A stretch of DNA of 9,268 nucleotides from Nitrosopumilaceae archaeon (GTDB lineage Archaea > Thermoproteota > Nitrososphaeria > Nitrososphaerales > Nitrosopumilaceae), in NCBI GenBank assembly GCA_021296165.1, contig JAGWAW010000045.1, positions 7,831-17,098 on the forward strand, read 5' to 3'. This document shows positions 1-6,998 of the stretch, piece by piece. The notes below the pieces were generated by a model, which was given only the letters and a program-made list of their open reading frames with translations, was not told where the DNA came from and did not search any database. Made by a program: the position numbers and the translations under genes. Numbering within the stretch: the stretch's first letter is position 1; every line of letters begins with the position of its first letter.

Positions 1-2010
1 CACCTGCAGAAGGCCGCCGACATCGTATCGGATGCCGGGCCGGACAGGACCGCGAGGCTGGGCGCCGAGCTCCTTCCCAATATGAGCGCCGACAGGCAGA
101 CTGCCGCCGAGTATTATACGCGGGAGGCAGTCGCCGAGCTGCTGGCCGGCCTGGTCATATCCGAGGACGACATTCCCGACTGGAGCGACGGCACCATATT
201 CCAAAAGTATAGGCTGGCGGATCTGGCCTGCGGGACGGGCACGCTGCTGCGGGCCGGCTTTGAGCGCGTGCGGGCACTACACGAGAGCTGCGGCGGCACA
301 GGCGCCACTACAATCCGGCTGCACCGCGACGCGGTGCGCTCGGGCATAACGGGAGTGGACGTATACCCGGCGGCGGCGCACATGGCTGCCTCGTCGCTGG
401 CCGCCGTCATGCCCCAAGAATGGGGCGGGGAGACGGCCATGGGCTGGATGGGGGTGGGCGGTCCGAAGGGATACACCGGATCCATAGAGCTGGCCGCCTC
501 TGATCGAGTTACAGATCCGGACATGGCCGGGCGCATCGCGACGGGTCCGGCTGCGCGCATCCCCGTCTCCATCCCGGACCGGAGCTGCGACTGGATCATG
601 ATGAACCCGCCCTACTCCAGAACGCGCATAGGCCGGGCCGCCTTCGACATAGCCGGGCTCTCCGCCCCCGAGAGGTCCAGATGCCAGGATAGATGGGGGG
701 ACCTGATCCGCGGCGAGCCGGCACGAAAGACGGCGGGCATGGCGGCCACGTATGTCGTGATAGCCGGGAAAAAGATCAAGCCCGGGGGCCGCATAGGCTT
801 CGTGCTGCCCGTGTCGGCGTCCTCGGTGGAGGCGTGGTCGGACACCCGCGGCTACATAGAGCACAATTTCACCGACATACTGGCGGTGGCCGTCGGCGGG
901 CGCCGCAGCGGGGACTCGCTCTCTGAAGACACCAGCATAGGCGAGATGCTGCTGGTGGCCAAAAAGCTGGAAGAGCCCCGCGCCGCCGCATCCCCCATAC
1001 ACTGCGCCACCCTGCACCGCCACCCCTCCGGGACCGGGGAGGCCGGAGAGGTGGCCCGGGCCATATCATCGGCGCTGGACCGCATGAAAGAGTCGGGCGC
1101 CGAGACCTGTCCCATAATTATGGGATCGGAGGCGGGCCACATATACAAACTGGCGCCCGACGGGCGGGGCGCCCCATGGAGCCCGCTGGGCGTCATGGAT
1201 ATGAGGCTGGCCCGCGCCGCCATACACGCGGCAGGGGGACGGTTCTGCCCCCTGGACGGAGATCCGGTGCCGTTCGCGGCAGGGATGTCTCCCATGCGGG
1301 AGGTCTTTGGAATAGGCCCCACACACCACACCATAGGACACAGGCCGGGAAACCTTCCCCTGGGCGCCTTTGAGGTTGTGGACGGCCGGGGGCCCGACAT
1401 GTTCATGTGGACCGCCGCCTCAAAGCGGCAGACCGGCCTGGTAATGGAGCCGACCCACACCGGGAGGGCCGGGAGGGGTACGGACGCCGACCGGGAGAGG
1501 ATGCGGCTGCAGTCTGGTACGCTGTTCTATACGCGCCGCATAGGATGGAATGGCCAGAGGCTGCTGGCCGCCACCACAGCAAAACCGTGTATGGGCGGAA
1601 ACGCGTGGACCGTCCTCATGCACGACGATTCCAGGGTGCTGCGGGCCGCGGCGCTCTGGTTCAACTCCACCCTGGGCATGCTGGTGCACTGGACGCGGGG
1701 GCAGCGCACCCAGAGGGGCCGCTCCAACACCGAGATGAACGCCCTAAAGGGTATACCGTGCCCCCGGTTCTGCGAGCTGGACGGACACGCGCTGGATGCG
1801 GCGTCGGAGGCGTTCGCCACCCTGTCGGAGTGCACCCTGCTGCCCGCCGGCCGCTCATACGAAGACCCGGTCCGGCGCGAGATAGATGGGGCGGTGTGTT
1901 CCATGATGGGGCTGCCCGGCGGGGCGCTGGCCGAGATGGATGCCATGCGCGACATATTCTGCCAAGAGCCCACCGTGGGCGGGCGGGGCAGGCGCCGCCG
2001 GGCATATTAG
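1..2010 (+). CDS. N6-adenine DNA methyltransferase, N-terminally cut by the window edge
   Basis: The protein would transfer a methyl group from S-adenosylmethionine to adenine N6 in DNA. The frame is open from base 1, and the residues before the first ATG (base 82) read smoothly into it, so the true start lies upstream; 669 residues are visible. Numbering from the Met at 82, the SAM-binding motif I is LADLACGTG (45-53) and the catalytic motif IV is DWIMMNPPYSR (170-180). Before them, YYTREAVAELL (11-21) matches the 'YYTP..va..l' lead-in usual in N-6 DNA methylases. The roughly 460 residues after NPPY are probably target recognition; WFNSTLGMLVHW followed by RGRSNTEMNALKGIPCP resembles the end of Type I HsdM, Type IIG and BREX PglX-like enzymes. 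The tail is arginine-rich. No restriction or specificity subunit follows. The family is sure; the system type is not. Confidence 0.88.
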   Translation, partial: HLQKAADIVSDAGPDRTARLGAELLPNMSADRQTAAEYYTREAVAELLAGLVISEDDIPDWSDGTIFQKYRLADLACGTGTLLRAGFERVRALHESCGGTGATTIRLHRDAVRSGITGVDVYPAAAHMAASSLAAVMPQEWGGETAMGWMGVGGPKGYTGSIELAASDRVTDPDMAGRIATGPAARIPVSIPDRSCDWIMMNPPYSRTRIGRAAFDIAGLSAPERSRCQDRWGDLIRGEPARKTAGMAATYVVIAGKKIKPGGRIGFVLPVSASSVEAWSDTRGYIEHNFTDILAVAVGGRRSGDSLSEDTSIGEMLLVAKKLEEPRAAASPIHCATLHRHPSGTGEAGEVARAISSALDRMKESGAETCPIIMGSEAGHIYKLAPDGRGAPWSPLGVMDMRLARAAIHAAGGRFCPLDGDPVPFAAGMSPMREVFGIGPTHHTIGHRPGNLPLGAFEVVDGRGPDMFMWTAASKRQTGLVMEPTHTGRAGRGTDADRERMRLQSGTLFYTRRIGWNGQRLLAATTAKPCMGGNAWTVLMHDDSRVLRAAALWFNSTLGMLVHWTRGQRTQRGRSNTEMNALKGIPCPRFCELDGHALDAASEAFATLSECTLLPAGRSYEDPVRREIDGAVCSMMGLPGGALAEMDAMRDIFCQEPTVGGRGRRRRAY

Positions 2011-2027
2011 GCCGTGCGCAAAAATAC

Positions 2028-2078
2028 ACCCCTCCACACTCTATCGGGTGGCCGTCCCCCGCAAAATCGGGGAGGGGT
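2028..2078 (+). terminator. Inverted repeats 17 nt after the methyltransferase stop, possible 3' hairpin
   Basis: ACCCCTCC (2028-2035) and GGAGGGGT (2071-2078) are perfect complements, 8 bp with a 35-nt loop. Inside, CCCCG (2057-2061) and CGGGG (2068-2072) form a second, competing stem with a 6-nt loop; the two share bases 2071-2072, so they cannot both form in full. A short TTT follows. It could end the methyltransferase transcript, but archaeal terminators usually need a longer T-tract, so the role is uncertain. Confidence 0.3.
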
Positions 2079-2264
2079 TTGGCCCTCACGACCCTCAAGG
2101 CCGCTAGCCGACGTCCGCCCGCTCCGCACATGCCAGACCCGCACTGCCGCGCCGCACCAAAAGCCAACATACGGACCGGGCCGCCGACATCTTGTGGGTG
2201 GCGTGCAGCCTCTCCCGGACGGCATAAACATGATACAGCCCTGCAGGATGCCAGACGCAGGCGG

Positions 2265-2272
2265 TTTTAATA
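2265..2272 (+). promoter_or_regulatory. TATA box for the DUF3179 gene
   Basis: TTTTAATA stands out in a GC-rich context. Its centre is about 29 bases before the TTG start at 2298. Archaeal TATA boxes are centred about 26-27 bases before the transcription start, so the transcript would begin at or a few bases before the start codon, giving a leaderless or nearly leaderless mRNA. This also supports the choice of TTG as the start. Confidence 0.6.
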
Positions 2273-2288
2273 GCGGACGGCGCTCCGC
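2273..2288 (+). promoter_or_regulatory. Small dyad between TATA box and start of DUF3179 gene
   Basis: GCGGA (2273-2277) and TCCGC (2284-2288) are inverted repeats with a 6-base spacer, placed directly after the TATA box and before the predicted transcription start. A protein bound here would block the initiation complex, so it could be an operator. Arms of 5 bp occur easily by chance in GC-rich DNA. Confidence 0.2.
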
Positions 2289-2297
2289 ACATACGCG

Positions 2298-3419
2298 TTG
2301 AGCATCAAGCTGCTGGCGCCGGCGTGCGCCATAGTCCTTGCCATGCTGGCGGCCACCGCGTACGGAGTCTCCAACGGGACAGACGCGGCGCCCCCGGCCC
2401 CGCATAATGGTACGGCCGCCGAGCTGCCCGCCAACATAACCATAATGGAGACCGACGGAGTACTCCACACCATACCACTGGAGGATATCAGGTACGGCGG
2501 CGTGCCGAAGGACGGCATCCCATCCATAGACGCGCCCGTATTCAGGAACGCCACCGATGCCCCGTTCATGGACGACGCCGACGTGGTCATAGGCCTGCGC
2601 ATAAACGGGGACGCGCGGGCGTACCCGCTCTTCATACTGGTCTGGCACGAAATAGTAAACGATGAGGTCGGCGGCGCCCCGGTGGCCGTCACGTACTGCC
2701 CCCTCTGCTACACCAGCCAGGTCTTTGAGAGGGTGCTGGACGGGGAGGCCGTCGAGTTCGGCACCACCGGAAAGCTGTACCAGAGCAACCTGCTCATGTA
2801 CGACAGGCCCACCGACACCTACTGGAGCCAGGCGCTCGGGACCGCCGTCAAGGGCCCACTGAGCGGGCACATTCTGGCCACGGTACCGCTGGACCTGATG
2901 GAGTGGGGGGACTGGAAGAGCACATACCCCGAGACTGTAGTGCTCAGCACCGACACCGGACACTCCCGCGCCTACGGGGTGGACCCCTACGGCTCATACT
3001 ATACCGATCCCAGGATACTATTCCCCGTGAACCACATCGACGACCGAATGCCCCCCAAGGAGGTGATAGTTGGGATGAAGATCGGCGGCACATACAAGGC
3101 CTACAGGCAGGCAGACGTGGAGTCCCGCACTATAATCAACGACAACATGGGCGGCGTCAGCGTGCTGCTGCTGTCCGAGTACGCGGGAAACACGCGCGTC
3201 TTTGACCGCGCCCTGGGGAATATGACCCTCACGTTCGCATACAACGGCACCGCCCTCACCGATGCGGAGACCGGCTCGGAGTGGAACTACGAGGGGCTGG
3301 CGGTGGCCGGCGAGCTCGCCGGTGAGCAGCTGGCAAGACTCTCCATATGGCCGGGATTCTGGTTTGAGTGGGCCGCGTTCCATCCCGAGACGCTGGTTTA
3401 CGGCGATGGTCAGGATTAG
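2298..3419 (+). CDS. Secreted DUF3179-family protein
   Basis: A 373-residue protein of unknown function, predicted to be exported. Residues 1-23 form a signal peptide (Lys4, then a hydrophobic run to about Ala21-Tyr-Gly). The mature part carries the DUF3179 hallmarks: VTYCPLCYTSQVFER (131-145) with the C134-x2-C137 pair, FGTTGKLYQSNLLMYDR (154-170), then TYWSQALGTAVKG (174-186) and WGDWKSTYPETVVLS (203-217). The CPLC pair could bind a metal or form a disulfide; neither can be decided here. Six N-x-T sequons (N26, N37, N46, N84, N308, N316) fit a glycosylated surface protein. The start is TTG at 2298: the next ATG (2343) would destroy the signal peptide, and the TATA spacing agrees. Its last 14 bases overlap the next gene. 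Family assignment is strong; the role is unknown. Confidence 0.88.
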   Translation: MSIKLLAPACAIVLAMLAATAYGVSNGTDAAPPAPHNGTAAELPANITIMETDGVLHTIPLEDIRYGGVPKDGIPSIDAPVFRNATDAPFMDDADVVIGLRINGDARAYPLFILVWHEIVNDEVGGAPVAVTYCPLCYTSQVFERVLDGEAVEFGTTGKLYQSNLLMYDRPTDTYWSQALGTAVKGPLSGHILATVPLDLMEWGDWKSTYPETVVLSTDTGHSRAYGVDPYGSYYTDPRILFPVNHIDDRMPPKEVIVGMKIGGTYKAYRQADVESRTIINDNMGGVSVLLLSEYAGNTRVFDRALGNMTLTFAYNGTALTDAETGSEWNYEGLAVAGELAGEQLARLSIWPGFWFEWAAFHPETLVYGDGQD

Positions 3420-3903
3420 GCCCGCGTGGCAGGGAATAGTGGCCGGAGCCGCCGTCGTGTCCGTGTATCTGGGGGTTGTTGTGGCCACCACCCCCGCCCT
3501 GGACCCCGCGCCGGCCATATCCGCGGCGCTGCAGCTGAACCACATCGTCATAGCCGGCATGGGAGTCGGAGTTGGGCTGCAGGTGTACATCTCGGGGAGG
3601 GCCAGGGCCGCGGGCTGCAGGATAGGCTCCAGAAAGACGCTCGGGGGAAACTCGGGGGGCGCCGCGGCCACCTCGTTCTTCTCGTTCTTTTCGCTGGTCC
3701 CCTTGGGCTGCTGCGGATGGTGGCTGTATGCGCTGTCCCTGCTTCCCGGCGTGCTGGGCACCGGGGCGACGGCCGTTCTTATCGAGCACAGCCAGACGCT
3801 GGCGTACGCGCTGCTCGCGGTGGTCTTCGGGCACGTGGGGGTGGCGGCGTACCGCCTCAGGCGCGAGCGGAGCCCGGTCCCAAAGGGTGCTGCGGGCGTA
3901 TAG
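3406..3903 (+). CDS. Small four-helix membrane protein, function unknown
   Basis: I do not recognise the family. The ATG at 3406 starts 14 bases inside the end of the DUF3179 gene, which suggests translational coupling; an in-frame ATG further upstream (3262) would give a long overlap with no hydrophobic or conserved look, so it was rejected. The 165-residue product has four likely transmembrane segments: about 10-28, 40-62, 86-108 (perhaps continuing to 118) and 129-149. Basic residues sit at the N-terminus (R3, R5), between helices 2 and 3 (65-78) and at the C-terminus (RLRRER, 150-155), so both ends should face the cytoplasm. Distinctive residues are NSGGAAATSFFSFFS (82-96) and GCCGWW (101-106), a Cys pair in or at the end of helix 3 that might bind a metal. 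The overlap hints at a joint role with the exported DUF3179 protein. Confidence 0.72.
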   Translation: MVRIRPAWQGIVAGAAVVSVYLGVVVATTPALDPAPAISAALQLNHIVIAGMGVGVGLQVYISGRARAAGCRIGSRKTLGGNSGGAAATSFFSFFSLVPLGCCGWWLYALSLLPGVLGTGATAVLIEHSQTLAYALLAVVFGHVGVAAYRLRRERSPVPKGAAGV

Positions 3904-3925
3904 CGTTATAATGTGCCGACGGCAC

Positions 3926-5836
3926 ATGCGAATCGTGGCGCTGGCCGGAATCGAACTGAAGTATTTGGTGGGGCGCATATCCGAGGAGACGCAGGAGTAC
4001 TACGTCAGCAACATATACGGCATAGACAGGGACAGCATACTCTTCAAGCTGCACCACCCCGACAGGGACGACATCCTTTTGGTGGTCTCCACCGCCGGCG
4101 TCTGGATCACGTCCGTCCGCATACAGCAGATAGCCGAGAACCGGCTGGTGAGAAGGCTACGCGACAGCCTGCTCCGCATGAGGCTGGAGAAGATAGAGCA
4201 GCCGGGGCTGGAGAGGCTGGCGTACCTGACCTTCGGGGGATTCGGGAAGAGGTTCGTACTGGTGGGGGAGTTCTTCGGGGACGGCAACATCATACTGTGC
4301 AGCGAGACTGGCAAGGTGCTGGCCCTGCAGCACTCCATAGACGTGAGGCACAGGAGCCTGGCGGTGGGGAGCGAGTACGCGGCGCCCCCCTCGGCGGGGA
4401 GGAGCGCCCTGCACATGGACATAGCCGGGTACATGGAACTCAAGGAGTCCCCGATGGCCTGCTCCCGGTGGCTGGGGCGCACCCTGGGCCTGCCCCGCAG
4501 GTACGCCGAGGGCATACCCCGCTCGGCCGGCATAGGCCCCAGAACCAGAGGGGATACGATGGACGACGCCCAGATCCGCGCCCTGCACGGGGCCGCCGAC
4601 CGCATCATAAGCGACGTGATCTCGGGCAACCACTCCCCGGTGATAATGCGGGACCAGGCACCCGAGGCGGCGCCGGTGCGGCTGGCGTCAGAGAATGTCG
4701 AGGAGGTGTCCGACTTCATGTCGGGGCTGGACTCGGTGTTCACCCAGAACATACTGGAGAGGGGCCGCCGGACGCGCAGCGGCCAGTCCCTGGACCAGGA
4801 GGCGCGGTTGGAGGGGGTGCTGGCCGAGCAGGAGAAGGCCGTCCAGACCGTGCAAGGCAGGGCCGAGGCCATAGGCAGGGTGGCCGACTCCATGTATGCG
4901 ATGCTCTCCTCGGGGATACTGCGGCTGGACGCCGAGGAGGCCGCCGCGGCCCTAGCCGCGAACGGCGCCTCCCTGGTGCGGGACAAGGGCGTGCCGGCGC
5001 TCTCCATACTGGATGAAAAGATCAAGATAAGTCTGGACGCCCCCCTCCAGTCCACCGCGTCGGCGCTGTACGTCGAGTCCAAGAGGCAGGCGGCCGCCAT
5101 CTCCTCCATACAGGACATGATCTCCAAAACGCAGAGAAAACTCGAAAAGGCCGCCCGGACGGCCCAGGCCCAGCAGGGGACGGTGGCCGCCGCCGAGGTG
5201 CGGAAGCGCAACTGGTTTGAGAGGTACAGGTGGTTCTACACCAGCGACGGGGCACTGGCGGTGGGCGGGCGGGACGCCCCCTCCAACTCCGCCGTCGTGA
5301 GAAAGCACATGGAGGCGGGGGACCGGGTCTTCCACGCCGAGGTGTACGGGTCGCCCTTCTTCATACTGAAGGGGGGCGGGTCCTCAGCGGCGGCCCTGGA
5401 AGAGACGGCCCAGGCCACGGTCTGCTTCAGCAGGGTGTGGCGGGAGGCGATGCACGGGTCCGGCTCCTACTGGGTAGACCCCGACCAGGTGAAGAAGTCT
5501 GCGCCCAGCGGCCAGTACCTGCCCAAGGGCTCGTTCACCATAGAGGGCCGGCGCAACTTTGTGCGGGCATCCAGCCTGAAGCTGTGCATGGGCATAATGG
5601 AGAGGGACGGGGACACCCTCCTGGTGTGCGGCCCCCCCGACGCGGTGGCAAAACACACCCGCTCGTACGTTACAATAGAGCCGGGCGGCTCGGAGGCGTC
5701 GGCGGCGGCCAAGGCGGTGCGCCGCGAGCTTCTGAGCATGGAGGTGGAGGGGGCAGACCTGTACAACATTGACGACTATATCAGGGCCCTGCCCCCCGGA
5801 ATGAGCCGCATCGCGTCGAGGAGTCATGAAGCCTAG
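3926..5836 (+). CDS. rqcH: NFACT-family ribosome quality control factor (archaeal RqcH/Rqc2/NEMF homologue)
   Basis: This family binds the large ribosomal subunit after a stalled ribosome splits, holds the peptidyl-tRNA and, in bacteria and eukaryotes, directs C-terminal tailing of the nascent chain. The product is 636 residues. NFACT-N spans about 1-190 (LAGIELKYLVGRI, 6-18; GEFFGDGNIILC, 114-125; LHSIDVRHRSL in variant form, 134-145). Residues 290-325 and 385-425 look like the two coiled-coil strands. NFACT-R lies at about 427-545 (KRNWFERYRWFYTSDG, 427-442; VGGRDAPSN, 446-454; GDRVFHAEVYGSPFFI, 465-480). The tail DDYIRALPPGMSRI (616-629) is typical of archaeal members. I chose the ATG at 3926 because the conserved core begins just after it; ATG 3911 adds only five residues. 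It starts 22 bases after the membrane protein gene and overlaps the RNase gene by 11 bases. Confidence 0.9.
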   Translation: MRIVALAGIELKYLVGRISEETQEYYVSNIYGIDRDSILFKLHHPDRDDILLVVSTAGVWITSVRIQQIAENRLVRRLRDSLLRMRLEKIEQPGLERLAYLTFGGFGKRFVLVGEFFGDGNIILCSETGKVLALQHSIDVRHRSLAVGSEYAAPPSAGRSALHMDIAGYMELKESPMACSRWLGRTLGLPRRYAEGIPRSAGIGPRTRGDTMDDAQIRALHGAADRIISDVISGNHSPVIMRDQAPEAAPVRLASENVEEVSDFMSGLDSVFTQNILERGRRTRSGQSLDQEARLEGVLAEQEKAVQTVQGRAEAIGRVADSMYAMLSSGILRLDAEEAAAALAANGASLVRDKGVPALSILDEKIKISLDAPLQSTASALYVESKRQAAAISSIQDMISKTQRKLEKAARTAQAQQGTVAAAEVRKRNWFERYRWFYTSDGALAVGGRDAPSNSAVVRKHMEAGDRVFHAEVYGSPFFILKGGGSSAAALEETAQATVCFSRVWREAMHGSGSYWVDPDQVKKSAPSGQYLPKGSFTIEGRRNFVRASSLKLCMGIMERDGDTLLVCGPPDAVAKHTRSYVTIEPGGSEASAAAKAVRRELLSMEVEGADLYNIDDYIRALPPGMSRIASRSHEA

Positions 5837-6263
5837 GTATCTGGTGGACGCGATGCTGGGAAACGTGGCCAGAAAGCTCAGGATGCTGGGGTATGATACA
5901 GAATACTCGGCGGGCGGCGCCAGCGTGGAGGCGGCCGCGTCCTCGGGCCGCATACTGGTCACCAAAAACTCGACCCTGCTCCGGCGGGCGACCCGGCTGC
6001 GCGCCGCTACAGTAACCGGCGACACCGAATACGCCATAATGCGCCGCCTGCTGCGCGGAGATACACCCACCGTATCCGGGGAGAGGGCGCGGTGCACCAT
6101 GTGCAACGGCGCCACCGAGGAGGTGCCGACGTGCGAGGCGGCAGGCAGGGCGCCACCCGGCATCATACATACGAGATTCTGGGAGTGCGTGTCGTGCGGG
6201 CACCTGTACTGGGAGGGTACCCACCTGGACAGAGTGCGGGAGGCCGTACGGGGTTGGACGTAG
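5826..6263 (+). CDS. Mut7-C family RNase with C-terminal zinc ribbon
   Basis: A 145-residue protein of the Mut7-C family (PIN-like fold; named after the C-terminal part of the nematode exonuclease MUT-7), predicted to cut RNA. The N-terminal part has YLVDAMLGNVARKLRMLGYDTEY (5-27, in pieces YLVDAMLGN and RKLRMLGYD), with D8 in the usual first acidic position. The zinc ribbon has C90-x2-C93 and C121-x2-C124, followed by YWEGTH (128-133), which matches the family's 'YWkGsH' signature. The length is typical. One point is odd: the family's 'LTRD' is VTKN here (45-48), so an expected acidic residue is Asn48. The ATG at 5826 lies 11 bases inside the end of the NFACT gene, and the end of this gene overlaps the AMMECR1 gene by 10 bases, which suggests coupled translation. 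Family is confident; substrate is unknown. Confidence 0.88.
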   Translation: MKPRYLVDAMLGNVARKLRMLGYDTEYSAGGASVEAAASSGRILVTKNSTLLRRATRLRAATVTGDTEYAIMRRLLRGDTPTVSGERARCTMCNGATEEVPTCEAAGRAPPGIIHTRFWECVSCGHLYWEGTHLDRVREAVRGWT

Positions 6264-6796
6264 ACGGGAAGCGGCTGCCGGCCGAGGCCCGGGAGGCCGT
6301 CCGGGCGCACCTGGCCGGGGAGGGTCGCGCCGGATCCCTCCCCGGATCCAAGTCGGGGGTCTTCGTCACCATAACCGACTCCCGGGGCCTGAGGGGGTGC
6401 ATCGGGTACGCCGAGCCGGCGCTGCCGCTGCACGAGGCGCTGCGCCTGGCGGCAGTGGCCGCCGCCACCGAGGACCCCCGGTTCGATCCCCTGCGCCTAG
6501 AGGAGCTGGATACGGTGCAGTTCGAGGTGACCGTACTGGACGAGCCGGTGCTGATCCGGGCCGGCACCCCCCAGGAGTACATATCATCCATAACACCGGG
6601 CCGCAACGGCCTGATGGTGCGGCGCGGCGAGGCGTCGGGGCTGCTGCTGCCGCAGGTCGCCGCCGAGTACGGATGGTCGGCCCGCGAGTTTTTGGAGAAC
6701 ACCTGCCGCAAGGCCGGCCTGGACCCGGACAGCTGGACGCGGCCCGGCACCGACGTGTATAGGTTCGGCGGGCGCGTATTCACCGAACAGGGATAA
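6254..6796 (+). CDS. AMMECR1-domain protein
   Basis: A 180-residue stand-alone AMMECR1 protein. The family occurs in all domains of life and its biochemical role is not established; in some prokaryotes it is fused to or encoded with MEMO and radical-SAM proteins, none of which are here. The signature LRGCIG is at 46-51, followed by ATEDPRFDPLRLEEL (71-85) and VQFEVTVLDEPVLI (88-101); the C-terminal half contains GLLLPQVAAEYGW (129-141) and a conserved-looking FLENTCRKAGL (146-156). No ATG is available in this frame near the domain. TTG at 6254 is the best start: it precedes the domain by a normal distance and overlaps the RNase stop by 10 bases, like the other junctions in this operon. In-frame GTG codons further upstream would lie deep in the RNase gene. 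Confidence 0.88.
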   Translation: MDVDGKRLPAEAREAVRAHLAGEGRAGSLPGSKSGVFVTITDSRGLRGCIGYAEPALPLHEALRLAAVAAATEDPRFDPLRLEELDTVQFEVTVLDEPVLIRAGTPQEYISSITPGRNGLMVRRGEASGLLLPQVAAEYGWSAREFLENTCRKAGLDPDSWTRPGTDVYRFGGRVFTEQG

Positions 6797-6805
6797 CCGC
6801 CCGTT

Positions 6806-6832
6806 GGAAAATGCGGAGGATGACTGTTTTCC
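6806..6832 (+). terminator. Hairpin with T-run after the AMMECR1 gene
   Basis: GGAAAA (6806-6811) and TTTTCC (6827-6832) pair perfectly around a 15-base loop, starting 10 bases after the stop codon; two further G-T pairs can extend the stem inward. The TTTT in the 3' arm is the only T-run near the end of this GC-rich operon, and T-runs are the main signal of archaeal intrinsic termination. It sits where the operon should end, before the new promoter. Confidence 0.4.
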
Positions 6833-6961
6833 CACGCCTCGGCCACGGTCGCTTGGGTCGGATGTGGTAATTGACTGCCAGAGAGGCGCGCCCTATGGGT
6901 TCTAGCGCAGATTACACTAAGCATATAGACGGACCGCTTTCTAGTCCAGGGATGGGCTGCT

Positions 6962-6976
6962 CGAAAGTAATTAATA
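6962..6976 (+). promoter_or_regulatory. BRE and TATA box for the ATPase-nuclease operon
   Basis: CGAAAG (6962-6967) followed by TAATTAATA (6968-6976) is a good match to an archaeal BRE plus TATA element. The TATA centre at about 6973 predicts transcription starting at about 6999, exactly at the second in-frame ATG of the ATPase gene. This argues for a leaderless mRNA and against the ATG at 6984, which would lie upstream of the transcript start. Confidence 0.65.
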
Positions 6977-6998
6977 CGCCTAGATGAGATATACAGTA

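Larger units (their letters stand above)
2011..2297. other. Non-coding stretch between methyltransferase and DUF3179 genes
   Basis: These 287 bases hold no convincing gene. One frame stays open across most of it (2014-2301), but its product is rich in Arg and Pro with no recognisable domain, as expected from random GC-rich sequence. What can be supported is an inverted repeat near the left end and a TATA box with a small dyad at the right end, listed separately. Confidence 0.6.

Noticed and set aside
277..1023. Long minus-strand frame inside the methyltransferase gene
   Set aside because: GC-rich coding DNA leaves long open frames on the opposite strand; the product has no domain, whereas the plus strand carries clear methylase motifs.
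2014..2301. Plus-strand frame filling the non-coding stretch before the DUF3179 gene
   Set aside because: Arg/Pro-rich composition without a domain, and it runs through the TATA box and start of the next gene.
2007..2963. 318-residue minus-strand frame across the non-coding stretch and the DUF3179 gene
   Set aside because: It overlaps a well-supported gene, is rich in Gly, Val, Arg and Pro, and shows no recognisable motif.
3906..3913. TTATAATG as a TATA box for the NFACT gene
   Set aside because: A transcript starting about 26 bases after it would begin past the ATG at 3926, so the spacing does not fit; the gene is more likely read from upstream.
3728..3925. Upstream extension of the NFACT gene to an ATG at 3728
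   Set aside because: The extra residues overlap the membrane protein gene in another frame and look random; the conserved NFACT-N core begins right after the ATG at 3926.
4000..5211. 403-residue minus-strand frame inside the NFACT gene
   Set aside because: It is a low-complexity Ser/Arg/Ala-rich shadow of a gene with strong domain matches on the plus strand.
6930..6985. tRNA-like stretch (TAGTCC...GGGC resembling a D-arm) that might mark an integration site
   Set aside because: No anticodon stem, T-arm or acceptor stem can be fitted around it.
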